DNA from: JBCBSS01 sp039819065
Lineage (GTDB): Bacteria > Bacteroidota > Bacteroidia > Cytophagales > Cyclobacteriaceae
Length of the DNA stretch: 64,000 nt
Direction: 5' to 3'
NCBI GenBank assembly: GCA_039819065.1
Contig: JBCBSS010000013.1
Coordinates: forward strand, 1-64,000
This document shows positions 27,987 through 37,575 of this stretch, piece by piece. The translations under genes and the position numbers were made by a program. Every line of letters starts with the position of its first letter. The first letter of the stretch is position 1. The notes under the pieces were generated by a model. The model worked only from the letters and a program-made list of their open reading frames with translations. It was not told where the DNA came from and searched no databases.

Positions 27987-28805
27987 TCAACGGCTCATCA
28001 GAAAGTCAGCCAATTGATTGCGTCTGTTGAAATAGTCAGAAGGGTTTTCTCCGGAGAAAGCCTTGAACTCCTTGTTGAAATGGGTTTGGTCAAAATAGCC
28101 GCCAAGATAACTGATCTCTGTTTTAGCAAGTGGTTGATCACTTTTTAGTAGATTGAAAATGTAATTGAAACGAACCACTCTGGCGTAAACCTTCGGGCTT
28201 ACACCAACCTCGGCCATGAAGCGCCGTTCAAGATGGCGGCGACTGACCTTTTCTACATCAGCAATGGATTGAATGGGTACATTCCCATTATTATATCGAA
28301 TGGTTTGCAATGTTCTATCCACCAAAGACATTTGCAATGGCTCTTCTACGAACCTTTCCAGCAGCAATGCTTCCAGCACTTGCTTTCTTTCTTCTATAGA
28401 ATTTGCCTCATTAACCCGGTCCACCATGCACTGCCCCCATTTTCCAAGCACTTGTGACAGATTTGCTGTCTGATCTACAAACTGATGCATATCCTGTTTG
28501 AATAGCTTATAAAAACCAGTAGGCGTAAACCTCACCCCTATCATTCCAGAAGCACCGGTCGGCTCAAGTTGGATAGCCCCTCGAAGTTGTCCAGCCAGAA
28601 TACCCAGGGGCTGTTCCTCGCCACCTGGCATATCTTTATGATAGACCTTATACCTTCCTCCATAGTGAATGATAATTTCCGGATGTCCATCGGGAATGAC
28701 ATTTTCCTTCTGCAAATAGAATGGCGGTTGCAGCTGTTCAACTACCCAAAAGCAATCCACAAAGGGTCGAAGCTGTAGAATCGGCGGAAGTTCCAGGTAT
28801 AGCAT
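27987..28805 (-). CDS. AraC-family transcriptional regulator
   Basis: This 272-residue protein starts at ATG 28805 (a GTG two codons earlier is possible). The N-terminal half (LPPILQLRPFVDCFWVVE; PEIIIHYGG; GVRFTPTGFYKLF) matches the DUF6597-type sensor part of this group. The C-terminal 100 residues are a double HTH: VSRRHLERRFMAEVGVSPK, then LGGYFDQTHFNKEFKAFSG and NPSDYF. It is divergent from the antiporter gene (109 bp gap) and upstream of the DUF6265 gene; either could be its target. The inducer is unknown. Confidence 0.85.
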   Translation of the reverse strand: MLYLELPPILQLRPFVDCFWVVEQLQPPFYLQKENVIPDGHPEIIIHYGGRYKVYHKDMPGGEEQPLGILAGQLRGAIQLEPTGASGMIGVRFTPTGFYKLFKQDMHQFVDQTANLSQVLGKWGQCMVDRVNEANSIEERKQVLEALLLERFVEEPLQMSLVDRTLQTIRYNNGNVPIQSIADVEKVSRRHLERRFMAEVGVSPKVYARVVRFNYIFNLLKSDQPLAKTEISYLGGYFDQTHFNKEFKAFSGENPSDYFNRRNQLADFLMSR

Positions 28806-28913
28806 ATTCACAGTATAAAGCCGCCTTTATTAGCAATAGTGCCAGAAACACTATGCATCTCAGGCGACTTTTCATCCCAATATATTTAATTAAATTGTAA
28901 AAAAACCATGTAG

Positions 28914-30173
28914 ATGAGCCCCTCCCTGTTCCACACCTTTGCCATGGTCGTTGCTCTGGCGGCCTTGTTCAGTTACGTTAATCACAAATTCTTAAAACTA
29001 CCTACCACCATCGGGCTAATGTTGTTGGCACTAGGTTTTGCTGGCATCATGATCGTCATTGGATTCTGGAACAAAGATTTTTTGGTTCAAACCTGTCAGG
29101 TGGTGAGTGTGATAGATTTCAGGGAAATTCTCATGGACATTATGCTGAGTTTCTTGCTGTTTGCCGGGGCGCTACATGTAAATGCCAAAGCACTTAAGCT
29201 TGAACGCATGTCTGTCTTTCTCTTCGCTACTATGGGCGTAGTCATATCCACTTTTCTGGTTGGTTCATTTATTTTCTGGATCGCAGGTGCCTTTGGTGTA
29301 GCTATACCTTATACGTATTGCCTGTTATTCGGCGCCTTGATCTCCCCAACTGACCCCATTGCGGTACTCGCAATATTGAAAAATTCAAACGTTTCCCGCA
29401 GTCTGGAAACCAAAATATCCGGAGAGTCACTTTTCAACGATGGTGTAGGCGTAGTAGTCTTTGTCACTATTCTTATGCTGAACGAGAAGGGTATTGAAAA
29501 ATTCGACATTGTAGAAACCATAGAAATCTTCGCTGAGGAAGCTTTGGGAGGTTTGGTATATGGAGCTGTTATAGGGTTTCTAGGTTTGTATATTCTGAAG
29601 TCAATAAGTGATGAACCAAAAATAGAAGTGTTGATCTCCATCGCTATCACCATGGGAGGTTATGGCCTTGCTTCTGCTATTCACGTCTCAGGGCCGCTGG
29701 CTATGGTAGTTGCTGGGCTTATCGTTGGCAATGGCTTAATCAAGCATGAGAAAGAAAATGAAGCTAGCGATCAGTTTTCTGCATTTTGGGAAATGCTAGA
29801 CGAAATTCTCAATGCTATTCTATTCGTAATGATTGGTTTAGAAGTGATAGCTATATCGCTTGATGACAATTATGGTCTCACTATTGGCTTACTAGCCATC
29901 CCCGCCGTCCTTTTGGCACGATTGATATCAGTATCGATTCCTATGGTGTTTATTAAAAAAGGTGTGAATGAAAAAGCCAGTAAAACCATATCCGTACTGA
30001 CCTGGGGAGGACTAAGAGGGGGTATATCCATCGCACTTGCACTTTCCCTGCCCATGTCTGAATACAGAAACCTGGTATTACTCATCACCTACATGGTGGT
30101 GGTCTTCTCAATTGTTGTTCAGGGTTTGTCCATCGGGACATTGGTCAAAAAACTCAAGTTGAGCAAAGCGTAG
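28914..30173 (+). CDS. CPA1-family Na+/H+ antiporter
   Basis: In this 419-residue membrane protein with about 12 spans, SPTDPIAVLAIL and FNDGVGVVVFV carry the Asp residues that bind the cation in CPA1 (NhaP/NHE) exchangers. LTWGGLRGGISIALALSLP is the other family signature. It exchanges sodium (or potassium) for protons across the inner membrane, for pH and salt homeostasis, in keeping with a marine or saline habitat. It starts 109 bp from the divergent AraC gene. A -7-like TATATTTA at 28881-28888 lies upstream, without a good -33 partner. Confidence 0.85.
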   Translation: MSPSLFHTFAMVVALAALFSYVNHKFLKLPTTIGLMLLALGFAGIMIVIGFWNKDFLVQTCQVVSVIDFREILMDIMLSFLLFAGALHVNAKALKLERMSVFLFATMGVVISTFLVGSFIFWIAGAFGVAIPYTYCLLFGALISPTDPIAVLAILKNSNVSRSLETKISGESLFNDGVGVVVFVTILMLNEKGIEKFDIVETIEIFAEEALGGLVYGAVIGFLGLYILKSISDEPKIEVLISIAITMGGYGLASAIHVSGPLAMVVAGLIVGNGLIKHEKENEASDQFSAFWEMLDEILNAILFVMIGLEVIAISLDDNYGLTIGLLAIPAVLLARLISVSIPMVFIKKGVNEKASKTISVLTWGGLRGGISIALALSLPMSEYRNLVLLITYMVVVFSIVVQGLSIGTLVKKLKLSKA

Positions 30174-30576
30174 TGATTAGCTATTGAGCTATTGTAGAAT
30201 CTTTACACGAATACTGGTGACAAACTGACTTTGAACAGCATATCTTTCTGACAAAATTTCACGCTCTACTATATTATCAAGCTGAAAACCAGCACTTTAT
30301 TAAAAATGGCATTTGAATTGTTTAAATGAAGTTGACATTGTCTGAATGTTAACTTGGTTTTATGCTTTTTGGAGCGTTAAACAATTTCTATCAATTCTCG
30401 TATATGGGAAGTACAACTCTGGATTTTGGATCGTATTAATACCAGAATATATTGTCCAAAGCTACGTTATCAAACAAGCATTTCGACCAAACACTGCAGA
30501 TTGCATTAGAATGAATTCGATGTTCATATAATGGATCATAAACCGATTGTCAAAACTAAATTTAAAGGAGATTAGT
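30174..30576. other. Intergenic region upstream of HtrA gene
   Basis: About 400 bp of AT-rich DNA with no supported gene; the short plus ORF at 30346-30531 lacks coding character. Just before the HtrA gene are TTGCAT (30501-30506) and TATAAT (30527-30532) at 20-bp spacing, and a clear Shine-Dalgarno sequence AAAGGAG at 30564-30570. The latter fixes ATG 30577 as start and is unusual for this phylum. Confidence 0.45.
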
Positions 30577-32052
30577 ATGAAGAAGCTTAGTTCGTTGCTT
30601 TTTGCCGCTATTTTGGGAAGTGGATTAACGTTAGGTGTGTATCATTATGCCGACTTAGGGAGTAGCAAAACTGTAAAAATCGAACATGTAAATGATACGC
30701 CTACAATCAGCGCATCCAATATAAATAGCACCTATGATGGTGTGGCGGCTTTGAACTTTACCGATGCGGCTGAAAAGGTTATGCCCGCGGTAGTGCATAT
30801 CCAGTCCACCAGAACCAGCGATTATTCTAACCAACGTGGGGAAGTTCCTCCACAATTCAGAGAGTTTTTTGGGCCGTTCTTCAGGGAAGATCGTGGTGGC
30901 CGTTCGCGACCACAAGTAGGTACCGGTTCTGGTGTAATCATTAGTGGTGATGGGTATATTGTCACCAACAACCACGTTATTGACGAAGCCGAGGACATAG
31001 AAGTCACTCTATTTGACAATAGAAGCTATAAAGCGACAGTAATAGGCACAGACCCTTCAACAGACCTGGCCTTAATACAAATAAAGGAAAAGGGCCTTCC
31101 GTTCTTGTCATTTACTGATTCCGATAATTCTAAAGTGGGTGAATGGGTGCTGGCAGTAGGTAATCCTTTCAATCTAAATTCAACCGTTACGGCAGGTATC
31201 ATCAGTGCCAAAGCACGTAACATCAATATATTAGGCAATTCCGCCATTGAATCATTCATCCAGACTGATGCGGCGGTAAATCCAGGTAACAGTGGTGGGG
31301 CATTAGTCGATCTTAATGGCAACCTGATTGGTATCAACACAGCTATAGCTAGCCCAACAGGATCATACTCTGGTTATTCCTTCGCCGTTCCTTCTAAAAT
31401 AGTCAGCAAAGTGGTCGAAGACCTGCTTGAGTATGGTGTAGTGCAGAGAGGATGGTTAGGTGTACAAATCAGAAGCGTAGATAGCAACTTAGCGAAGGAA
31501 GAAGATTTGAATGTCAATAGTGGCGTTTATGTCGACAGCATCATGGTGAATAGTGGAGCCGGTGAAGCAGGTATAAAAGTGGGTGATGTTATCACTGCCA
31601 TCGATGGTGAAGAGGTACGAAGCAATCCCGAATTGATAGGTAACATAGGTAGTCACAGTCCGGGTGATAAAATAACACTTACTGTAAATAGAAAAGGCAA
31701 CGTCAAAGACTACGTTGTCACACTTAAAAATCGTGATGGTAATGAGCAGGTAATCGCCAGAGCAGAGAAGACGATTCTTGATGAGCTCGGTGCTGAATTC
31801 GGTGAAGTAGATGACAAAGTGTTGCGTAAATTAGACTTGAATGGAGGTGTTCAGATCAAGTCATTGAAGTCTGGTAAACTCGCCAAACAAACGGATATAC
31901 GTGAAGGCTTTATCATCACCAAGGTGGGCGATAAGTCCGTTAAAAGCGTAAAAGATTTACAAAAAATACTTGAAAATGTTGAGGGAGGTGTGTTAATTGA
32001 AGGAGTATATGAGGATTATCCCGGCGTTCATTATTTCGGAATAGGAATGTAA
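30577..32052 (+). CDS. degP: HtrA/DegP-like serine protease (Do family)
   Basis: This 491-residue protein starts at ATG 30577 behind AAAGGAG with a 6-nt spacer; an upstream in-frame TTG is unlikely. The N-terminus is a signal or membrane-anchor segment (LSSLLFAAILGSGLTLGVY). The trypsin-like domain has the full triad His133 (NNHVID), Asp163 (TDLAL) and Ser239 (PGNSGG). Two PDZ domains follow: about 285-375 (RGWLGVQIRSV; GEAGIKVGDVI) and about 400-488 (REGFIITKVGDKSV). It is a periplasmic protease-chaperone that degrades or refolds misfolded envelope proteins. It ends 14 bp before the small YodC-like gene, which shares its terminator. Confidence 0.9.
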   Translation: MKKLSSLLFAAILGSGLTLGVYHYADLGSSKTVKIEHVNDTPTISASNINSTYDGVAALNFTDAAEKVMPAVVHIQSTRTSDYSNQRGEVPPQFREFFGPFFREDRGGRSRPQVGTGSGVIISGDGYIVTNNHVIDEAEDIEVTLFDNRSYKATVIGTDPSTDLALIQIKEKGLPFLSFTDSDNSKVGEWVLAVGNPFNLNSTVTAGIISAKARNINILGNSAIESFIQTDAAVNPGNSGGALVDLNGNLIGINTAIASPTGSYSGYSFAVPSKIVSKVVEDLLEYGVVQRGWLGVQIRSVDSNLAKEEDLNVNSGVYVDSIMVNSGAGEAGIKVGDVITAIDGEEVRSNPELIGNIGSHSPGDKITLTVNRKGNVKDYVVTLKNRDGNEQVIARAEKTILDELGAEFGEVDDKVLRKLDLNGGVQIKSLKSGKLAKQTDIREGFIITKVGDKSVKSVKDLQKILENVEGGVLIEGVYEDYPGVHYFGIGM

Positions 32053-32066
32053 TTAATTCAGTTGAT

Positions 32067-32249
32067 ATGAAGAGACTGTTTAAGAAAGGGGACCGTGTAA
32101 AAAGAACAACCGACGGTCGCGTAATGGAGGTAATCAAATACATGACGAATACTGGAAATGGAATGGTAGAGTGTATTTGGTTCGACCTCGAGAAAAAAGA
32201 AATGAGAAAAAATCTAGTACGACAAGATAAATTATTAAGAGCTAGCTAG
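32067..32249 (+). CDS. Small YodC/DUF2158-like protein
   Basis: This 60-residue basic protein (FKKGDRVKRTTDGRVMEVIKY; MVECIWFDLEKKE) has the short SH3-like pattern of YodC/DUF2158 proteins. It reads as a cytosolic protein of unknown role. The gene follows degP by 14 bp and is followed 5 bp later by a terminator, so it is probably the last gene of that transcript. The clear terminator and conserved pattern make it a real gene despite its size. Confidence 0.7.
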   Translation: MKRLFKKGDRVKRTTDGRVMEVIKYMTNTGNGMVECIWFDLEKKEMRKNLVRQDKLLRAS

Positions 32250-32253
32250 CGAA

Positions 32254-32280
32254 AGCCCCGGAAACACCGGGGCTATTTTA
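32254..32280 (+). terminator. Rho-independent terminator after degP operon
   Basis: An 8-bp GC-rich stem AGCCCCGG / CCGGGGCT (32254-32261, 32267-32274) with loop AAACA is followed by ATTTTAT. It starts 5 bp after the stop of the small gene. Confidence 0.85.
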
Positions 32281-32568
32281 TCTCTCCTGTTTTTCTTCTT
32301 TTTTGACTAGTGAATCAGCTAGTCTCATGTTAAAATTTTGTGCCTGCGTTCGTTTAACTAACGGATTCTTGATTGGATAGAAATGGCTTATTCGACAGGC
32401 TTGTTTAGATAATATTAACATCTGCTTCTAGATGTTGATTTTCTTAATAGTCATACCCCCTGCCTTTAGCAGCCTATTGTTGCACTCAGCCCGCTTAAAA
32501 TAGAATCAAACTTGAGTACGTCTTCCATATGCAATTGATGTGTATATTGGGTGGAAACTCAGGGCAAA
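32281..32568. other. Intergenic region before sulfotransferase lipoprotein
   Basis: About 290 bp between the degP terminator and the next lipoprotein gene. It probably holds the promoter of the sulfotransferase/glycosidase-like pair, but no clear promoter, RNA or repeat was identified. Confidence 0.35.
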
Positions 32569-34113
32569 ATGAAAAAATATACATATCTAGTTCTTGCAGC
32601 ACTGATTGGACTTTCGTTGCTATCTGGTTGTGGCGATGATGATCCTAATCCTCCGGCCAATATAATTACAAGCCTCCAGCTCATTGAAAACCCAAATGGA
32701 GTAGCACCACTTACCGCCAGGCTCTTGGTCTCAACTAATACACCTGCCAAAGTCAGTATTAAAGTCTTTGGGCAAAACGGTGATGCTTCTGATATCGTCC
32801 ATGACTTTCCTGAGGTAAGCAATTCATTTGACATACCTGTACTAGGACTATACCCTGATAGTGAAAACCAGGTTCAAGTCACCTTTTCTGATCAATCTGG
32901 TGCAATACTGACAACCACTTCCTTTACGGTACTGACCGATCCGCTCATAGCAGAAATGCCTCAAATAGAGGTCAATACGCTAATTACGGGAACAACCGTT
33001 CCCGGCCTTAACTTTGTAAATTACTTTGGGCATAATGGCAACGTTCTACCCCAACGTGCCTTCATGTTTGATCAATTCGGAGATATCAGGTGGTACCTCG
33101 ATTTTTCGAGTCACCCGACGCTCTCAACGTTGTTCTTTGACAACGGAATGAACTTTCTTCAGAATGGCAATTTAGTCTTTGGTGATGGCACCACTGATAA
33201 GCTTTATGAAATCAATATGTTAGGCGAGGTGCTTAATGAATGGGAAATGCCTGGATATGGATTTCACCATCATGTGATCGAAAAACCTAATGGTAACTTT
33301 CTTGTGACCGTAAATGATAATTCAAAAACCACTGTCGAAGATGTGGTTATTGAGATTGGTAGAACCTCGGGTAATATTGTCAATGTATGGGACCTTAATG
33401 AATCACTTGACAATAGCCGAAGGACTTGGGATACTGACTTAGCTGACCTTGACATAGATTGGTTCCACGCCAATGCTGTCGAATACAGTCCTGACGATGA
33501 TGCGATCATTGTATCAGGGCGCACACAGGGAACAGTCAAATTAAGCAACGATAACGAAGTCATCTGGATATTGGCTCCGCATAAGGGTTGGGCAACTGCT
33601 GGAAATGGCAGTGATTTGAATCAGTTCCTACTTCAACCTTTAGATGCACAGGGAAATACGATCGATGATCAGCAGATTGTTGAAGGAGAAACGAACCATC
33701 CTGGTTTTGAATGGGCTTGGTATCAACACTCTCCTGTATTAATGCCCAATGGTAATATCATGATATTCGACAATGGCGATAATCGGAACTACATAAGCCC
33801 CGGTAATTATAGCCGGGCTGTAGAGTATGAAATCGACGAACAGAACATGACCATCAAGCAGATAGCGAGCTACGGAAAAGAAAGAGGGCAGGAAACCTAC
33901 AGTCGTATCGTCTCAAAAGTAACCTATCATGAAAGTCAAAACAATGTCATTTTTACTCCGGGAGCCATTACCGACGGTAGTAGTTTTTCCGGTAAGATAG
34001 TAGAAGTTGATTGGCAAAATCAACAAGTAGTATTTGAAGCCACTATCTCACCACCCGAGCCCCTTTTTATCATTACGTTTCACAATGTACTGCGCGCCAA
34101 CCTTTATAGGTAG
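32569..34113 (+). CDS. Arylsulfate sulfotransferase-like lipoprotein (AssT family)
   Basis: This 514-residue protein starts at ATG 32569 at the lipoprotein signal (LSLLSGC, Cys21); a GTG at 32551 adds six unlikely residues. An Ig/Fn3-like N-terminal domain spans about 30-125. The six-bladed propeller of PAPS-independent arylsulfotransferases follows. Its repeats show FDQFGDIRWYLD, GFHHHVIEKPNGNFLV (His233-235), WFHANAVEYSPDDDAIIVSGR (His300) and HSPVLMPNGNIMIFDNGDNR. These enzymes move sulfate between phenolic compounds through a sulfohistidine. Membrane anchoring places it in the periplasm or on the surface. The next lipoprotein gene follows by 32 bp. Confidence 0.8.
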   Translation: MKKYTYLVLAALIGLSLLSGCGDDDPNPPANIITSLQLIENPNGVAPLTARLLVSTNTPAKVSIKVFGQNGDASDIVHDFPEVSNSFDIPVLGLYPDSENQVQVTFSDQSGAILTTTSFTVLTDPLIAEMPQIEVNTLITGTTVPGLNFVNYFGHNGNVLPQRAFMFDQFGDIRWYLDFSSHPTLSTLFFDNGMNFLQNGNLVFGDGTTDKLYEINMLGEVLNEWEMPGYGFHHHVIEKPNGNFLVTVNDNSKTTVEDVVIEIGRTSGNIVNVWDLNESLDNSRRTWDTDLADLDIDWFHANAVEYSPDDDAIIVSGRTQGTVKLSNDNEVIWILAPHKGWATAGNGSDLNQFLLQPLDAQGNTIDDQQIVEGETNHPGFEWAWYQHSPVLMPNGNIMIFDNGDNRNYISPGNYSRAVEYEIDEQNMTIKQIASYGKERGQETYSRIVSKVTYHESQNNVIFTPGAITDGSSFSGKIVEVDWQNQQVVFEATISPPEPLFIITFHNVLRANLYR

Positions 34114-34145
34114 GTTTATACACTTGTTCTAGCCCTATCAAATCT

Positions 34146-35918
34146 ATGTTTACAAAGCGGCTGTTCTACTTTATCATTTGTTCTTTGCTGATCGCATGTA
34201 ACGGTGAGAAAGATAGTTCAATGGACTATATCCTGGACATGGTCCACAACAATCCTGGTGAGGAACCATTTGTTACCAAATACAATGATCCAAAATACCT
34301 AAAGGAACAAGGTTATAATGGAACGGTAGGCGTTTGGCACATCAACTGCGCCATTAACTATGATTCTTTTGTTAAAGACATCATTCCGCAAAACTCTGAA
34401 GAGAGAAAGTGGATAGACAAAAAGGCCAAACTGATTGCCCAAAAAATTGATTCGTGCGAAAAGTATGGCATAAACGTCTACCCTTTTACCGACTTTATTG
34501 TTTTCCCCGAGTCAATCTGGAAAGCTTATGAGGACGAAATAGTGGCTGATGGCCAGCTTAACAATCTTGGAGGGAAGATATCTCAGAACAGGAAGCCTAA
34601 CCTACAGAGTGAATTACTACAACAGCTGGTAGTAGCACAAATCGATGAGATCTTCACAAAGTTTCCAAAACTAGATGGTCTTACCTTACGATTTGGTGAA
34701 ACATACCTTCATGACACACCCTTCCATAGTGGTGGGTCACCCATTCGTAAGGGAGAAGAAGGTATTGAAGATCATATAAAGCTTATCAATATACTCAAGG
34801 AAGAAGTCTGTGTGAAAAGGAATAAAAAACTCTTCTATAGAACCTGGGACTTTGGACATAACTTTCACACCAACCCTAGTTATTATTTGCAGGTAACGAA
34901 TGAAATTGTCCCTCACCAAAACCTGATCTTTTCTATCAAGTACCAACAAGGTGATTTCCATAGAATGACACCTTTCAACCCCTGTATTGGTATAGGCAAA
35001 CACCAACAAATTGTTGAATCGCAATCAAGGCTAGAGGCCTACGGAAAAGGAGCTCACCCTTATTACACAGCTAAGGCGGTTATAGAAGGGTGGCCCGAAA
35101 CCGAATACGAAATTGACTTTAGAAAAAACGCATTTGCAGAAAATAGGCCTCTTAACTCAAAGCCTCGCGGGCTTAAAAATGTACTTGATAGCGGAACGCT
35201 AAACGGAACCATGACATGGTCTCATGGTGGAGGTTGGAAAGGGCCGTATATCAAGCATGAAATATGGACAGATCTCAATAGTTACGTTGTATCTCAATGG
35301 GCTCAAGACCCAAATAAACCCGAGGAAGAGATCTTCTCTCAATTTGCTTCAAAACTTGGGCTTGAGGGCGAAGCATTAGATAAGTTTAGGAGATTATGCC
35401 TTTTAACTATCGACGGAGTTGGTAAAGGGCATATCAATAGCTATTGGAGAAATTCAGTATGGTGGACTCGGGATCAATACTTTTCTGCTGCGCAGAATAG
35501 AAATATCGCCCGGGAAATAGTTGAGAACGGTTTGATGGAACAAGTGCTTAAGGAAAAATCCGAATCTGCTGAAACCTGGCGTGACATTGAAAAACTATCT
35601 CGGCAGATTGAAGTAAACGATTCTATTGCTCAACAAGCGATTGAAACCTCATGCACGTATGGGCGAATCAAATATGAGCTGATTGAGCAAATGTGGATAA
35701 TGATGCTCAAAGTCAATTTGCCAGATTCCAAATCTAGAAATAATCAGCTTAAGGCCTCTATCATTAGGTATGATGAGCTCTGGGAAGAATGGTATTTACT
35801 TGAAAAAACACATCCTCTATGCGCTTCTATCTATACCGATATGGCCTTCAAAGACGAAAGGGGTGGTAGCATAGGCGAATTTGTCGATCAGCTCAGGGAA
35901 CAATTGAATGATAATTGA
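34146..35918 (+). CDS. Lipoprotein, possible TIM-barrel glycoside hydrolase
   Basis: This 590-residue protein has a lipoprotein signal ending SLLIAC (Cys18). The body has features of a TIM-barrel carbohydrate-active enzyme: GVWHINCAINYDSF, acidic strand ends in DGLTLRFGET and FYRTWDFGHNFH, and aromatic-rich loops (MTWSHGGGWKGPY, NSYWRNSVWWTRDQY). It distantly recalls alpha-glucuronidase-like families, but I cannot assign a family. The C-terminal 150 residues are helical. It follows the arylsulfotransferase by 32 bp, so the two may act together on a sulfated or phenolic glycan. That link is inference. Confidence 0.5.
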   Translation: MFTKRLFYFIICSLLIACNGEKDSSMDYILDMVHNNPGEEPFVTKYNDPKYLKEQGYNGTVGVWHINCAINYDSFVKDIIPQNSEERKWIDKKAKLIAQKIDSCEKYGINVYPFTDFIVFPESIWKAYEDEIVADGQLNNLGGKISQNRKPNLQSELLQQLVVAQIDEIFTKFPKLDGLTLRFGETYLHDTPFHSGGSPIRKGEEGIEDHIKLINILKEEVCVKRNKKLFYRTWDFGHNFHTNPSYYLQVTNEIVPHQNLIFSIKYQQGDFHRMTPFNPCIGIGKHQQIVESQSRLEAYGKGAHPYYTAKAVIEGWPETEYEIDFRKNAFAENRPLNSKPRGLKNVLDSGTLNGTMTWSHGGGWKGPYIKHEIWTDLNSYVVSQWAQDPNKPEEEIFSQFASKLGLEGEALDKFRRLCLLTIDGVGKGHINSYWRNSVWWTRDQYFSAAQNRNIAREIVENGLMEQVLKEKSESAETWRDIEKLSRQIEVNDSIAQQAIETSCTYGRIKYELIEQMWIMMLKVNLPDSKSRNNQLKASIIRYDELWEEWYLLEKTHPLCASIYTDMAFKDERGGSIGEFVDQLREQLNDN

Positions 35919-35924
35919 AATTGG

Positions 35925-37148
35925 TCAAGCCCTTTCCAAAGCCGCCTCTTCCTCAATAGGTGCTTCATGAGTTTCAGGGATAAGTCGCCATACCAGAATG
36001 GCCATCAATATGACGGCTGTTGCGCCAATCAGGCTATTGCCGATAAACCCGAATGAAGTGTAAGTAAATCCGGCTATGGCCGATCCTAGCCCCATACCTA
36101 ATTGGCCGATGGCAATGGTGAGGCACATCAATTTTCCCCTGGTATGGCCCGGTGTAATATCAGATGCCAATGCCTGAAAAGGAATCATGCGAGAAGAGAT
36201 CATCAGCATGAGTGTGAAAAAAAGGAAATAGGCACTGGTCATATTTCTGTATAAGATCAGTGTCGTCATAGCCATAATGGCTGCTAAACCTATGCTTGCT
36301 GCAATCAGCACAGTTTTCCTGCCTCTATTGTCTGCTAAGCGCCCCGAAAGTGGTCCTCCAATGATCGTAGCCAGCCCACCTACCAAAAAGAGCATGGCTA
36401 TCTCGTGACTGCTGGCACAAAACTCATCTTCTAGCCAGGTAGGCAAATAGACAATGTAGACGGTTATGCTTAAGAAAGCTAAAAAATAGCCTCCCGCTGT
36501 GGCTAACATTTTTCGATTGCGTAGCATACGGCCGTATTCATGCACTACCTTAGCAACCGTAATTCTATTGGTATTGCGTACCACAGACGGCTGAGGAACG
36601 AATAGGCGTATGCCGAAAAAGGCGATTACCATCACACCGGCAAATAGTAGAAAAGGGCTGGCAAACCCATATACATCGGCCATAATGGTACCAATAGGTA
36701 TTCCGATGATCTGGCCAGCGGCACTACCCGTAGCGATGACACCATTGGCCCAGCCTCGCCTTTGAATGGGAAAATAATCTCCAATATACGCGACACATGA
36801 CCCTGTAAGAATGCCTCCGGACATGCCAGCGATAGAACGAATGGTTAGCATTGAAAAGTAATCATGGGCAAGGAAATGCATGGCCAAGGAAACTGTCATT
36901 GCTCCTGAACCCCATAACAATATCTTTCTACGTCCTATTTTATCTGATATGGGGCCAATGATAAGAGCGAAAAGACCAAGAGAAAATGCATAGGAAGTAA
37001 TGAGTGTACCCCTAACTCCCTCCTTGATGTTCAGTTGTTCACCCACTTCGGAGAGGATGGGAGCCATTATGAAAAATTGACTGCTAGAAGCAAACATGAG
37101 CAACCATAGTGCTGCCAGAATGAGATACGTCTTGGTGTTTTGCTGCAT
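35925..37148 (-). CDS. MFS transporter (drug:H+ antiporter type)
   Basis: This 407-residue protein has twelve predicted membrane spans and starts at ATG 37148. Motif A between TM2 and TM3 reads GPISDKIGRRKILLWG and is repeated in the second half as GPLSGRLADNRGRKTVL. GGILTGSCVAYIGDYFP and the GIPIGTIMADVYG region resemble motif C of exporters, so efflux is more likely than uptake. It ends 7 bp from the stop of the convergent lipoprotein gene with no clear terminator between. The substrate is unknown. Confidence 0.85.
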   Translation of the reverse strand: MQQNTKTYLILAALWLLMFASSSQFFIMAPILSEVGEQLNIKEGVRGTLITSYAFSLGLFALIIGPISDKIGRRKILLWGSGAMTVSLAMHFLAHDYFSMLTIRSIAGMSGGILTGSCVAYIGDYFPIQRRGWANGVIATGSAAGQIIGIPIGTIMADVYGFASPFLLFAGVMVIAFFGIRLFVPQPSVVRNTNRITVAKVVHEYGRMLRNRKMLATAGGYFLAFLSITVYIVYLPTWLEDEFCASSHEIAMLFLVGGLATIIGGPLSGRLADNRGRKTVLIAASIGLAAIMAMTTLILYRNMTSAYFLFFTLMLMISSRMIPFQALASDITPGHTRGKLMCLTIAIGQLGMGLGSAIAGFTYTSFGFIGNSLIGATAVILMAILVWRLIPETHEAPIEEEAALERA

Positions 37149-37575
37149 TGAGTTTTGTTAACCGAAAGGCTATAGGCTGTTGTACGTAGAAGGCGCGCCG
37201 GTGACTATCTGAATTAGACCAAAGCGGCAGATTTTGTGACGAACAGGAATGATTAACTGCCGAATAGTACTTGTTTTAGGGATGAATAGCCACCACTGAT
37301 TTGCTAATAGTTGTCAATTACCTGCCTTTATCTATTCGAATTCTGATAACATCAGCATATCAACTTCAGGTAGATGGTTTCCAACTGTATCGTTTTGATT
37401 TGATAGTGTTTTCTGTTCTAGCGTGGGGTTGCACCGCCTTTTAGAATGCGAGTATCAGCTCTTCCCTGGTAAGGAAAAGAAAAATCATATAACAATTCTT
37501 CTACACCACCTTGTTAATGTTGCATTTTCACTATTCTTATGGTGAAGTCCAATAAAGAAGGCATCATCAACCATA
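37149..37575. other. Divergent intergenic region
   Basis: About 430 bp between the divergent MFS and nucleotidyltransferase genes. It must contain both promoters, but no convincing TTG/TAnnTTTG pair, operator palindrome, RNA gene or repeat stood out. Confidence 0.4.

Noticed and set aside
30501..30532. TTGCAT/TATAAT pair upstream of degP as a sigma-70 promoter
   Set aside because: The spacer is 20 bp and the phylum uses TAnnTTTG-type elements; kept only as a note on the intergenic region.
32569..35918. SusCD-type polysaccharide utilisation locus
   Set aside because: No SusC/SusD pair or sulfatase is adjacent, and the only TonB receptor in the window belongs to the TIR-nSTAND run.
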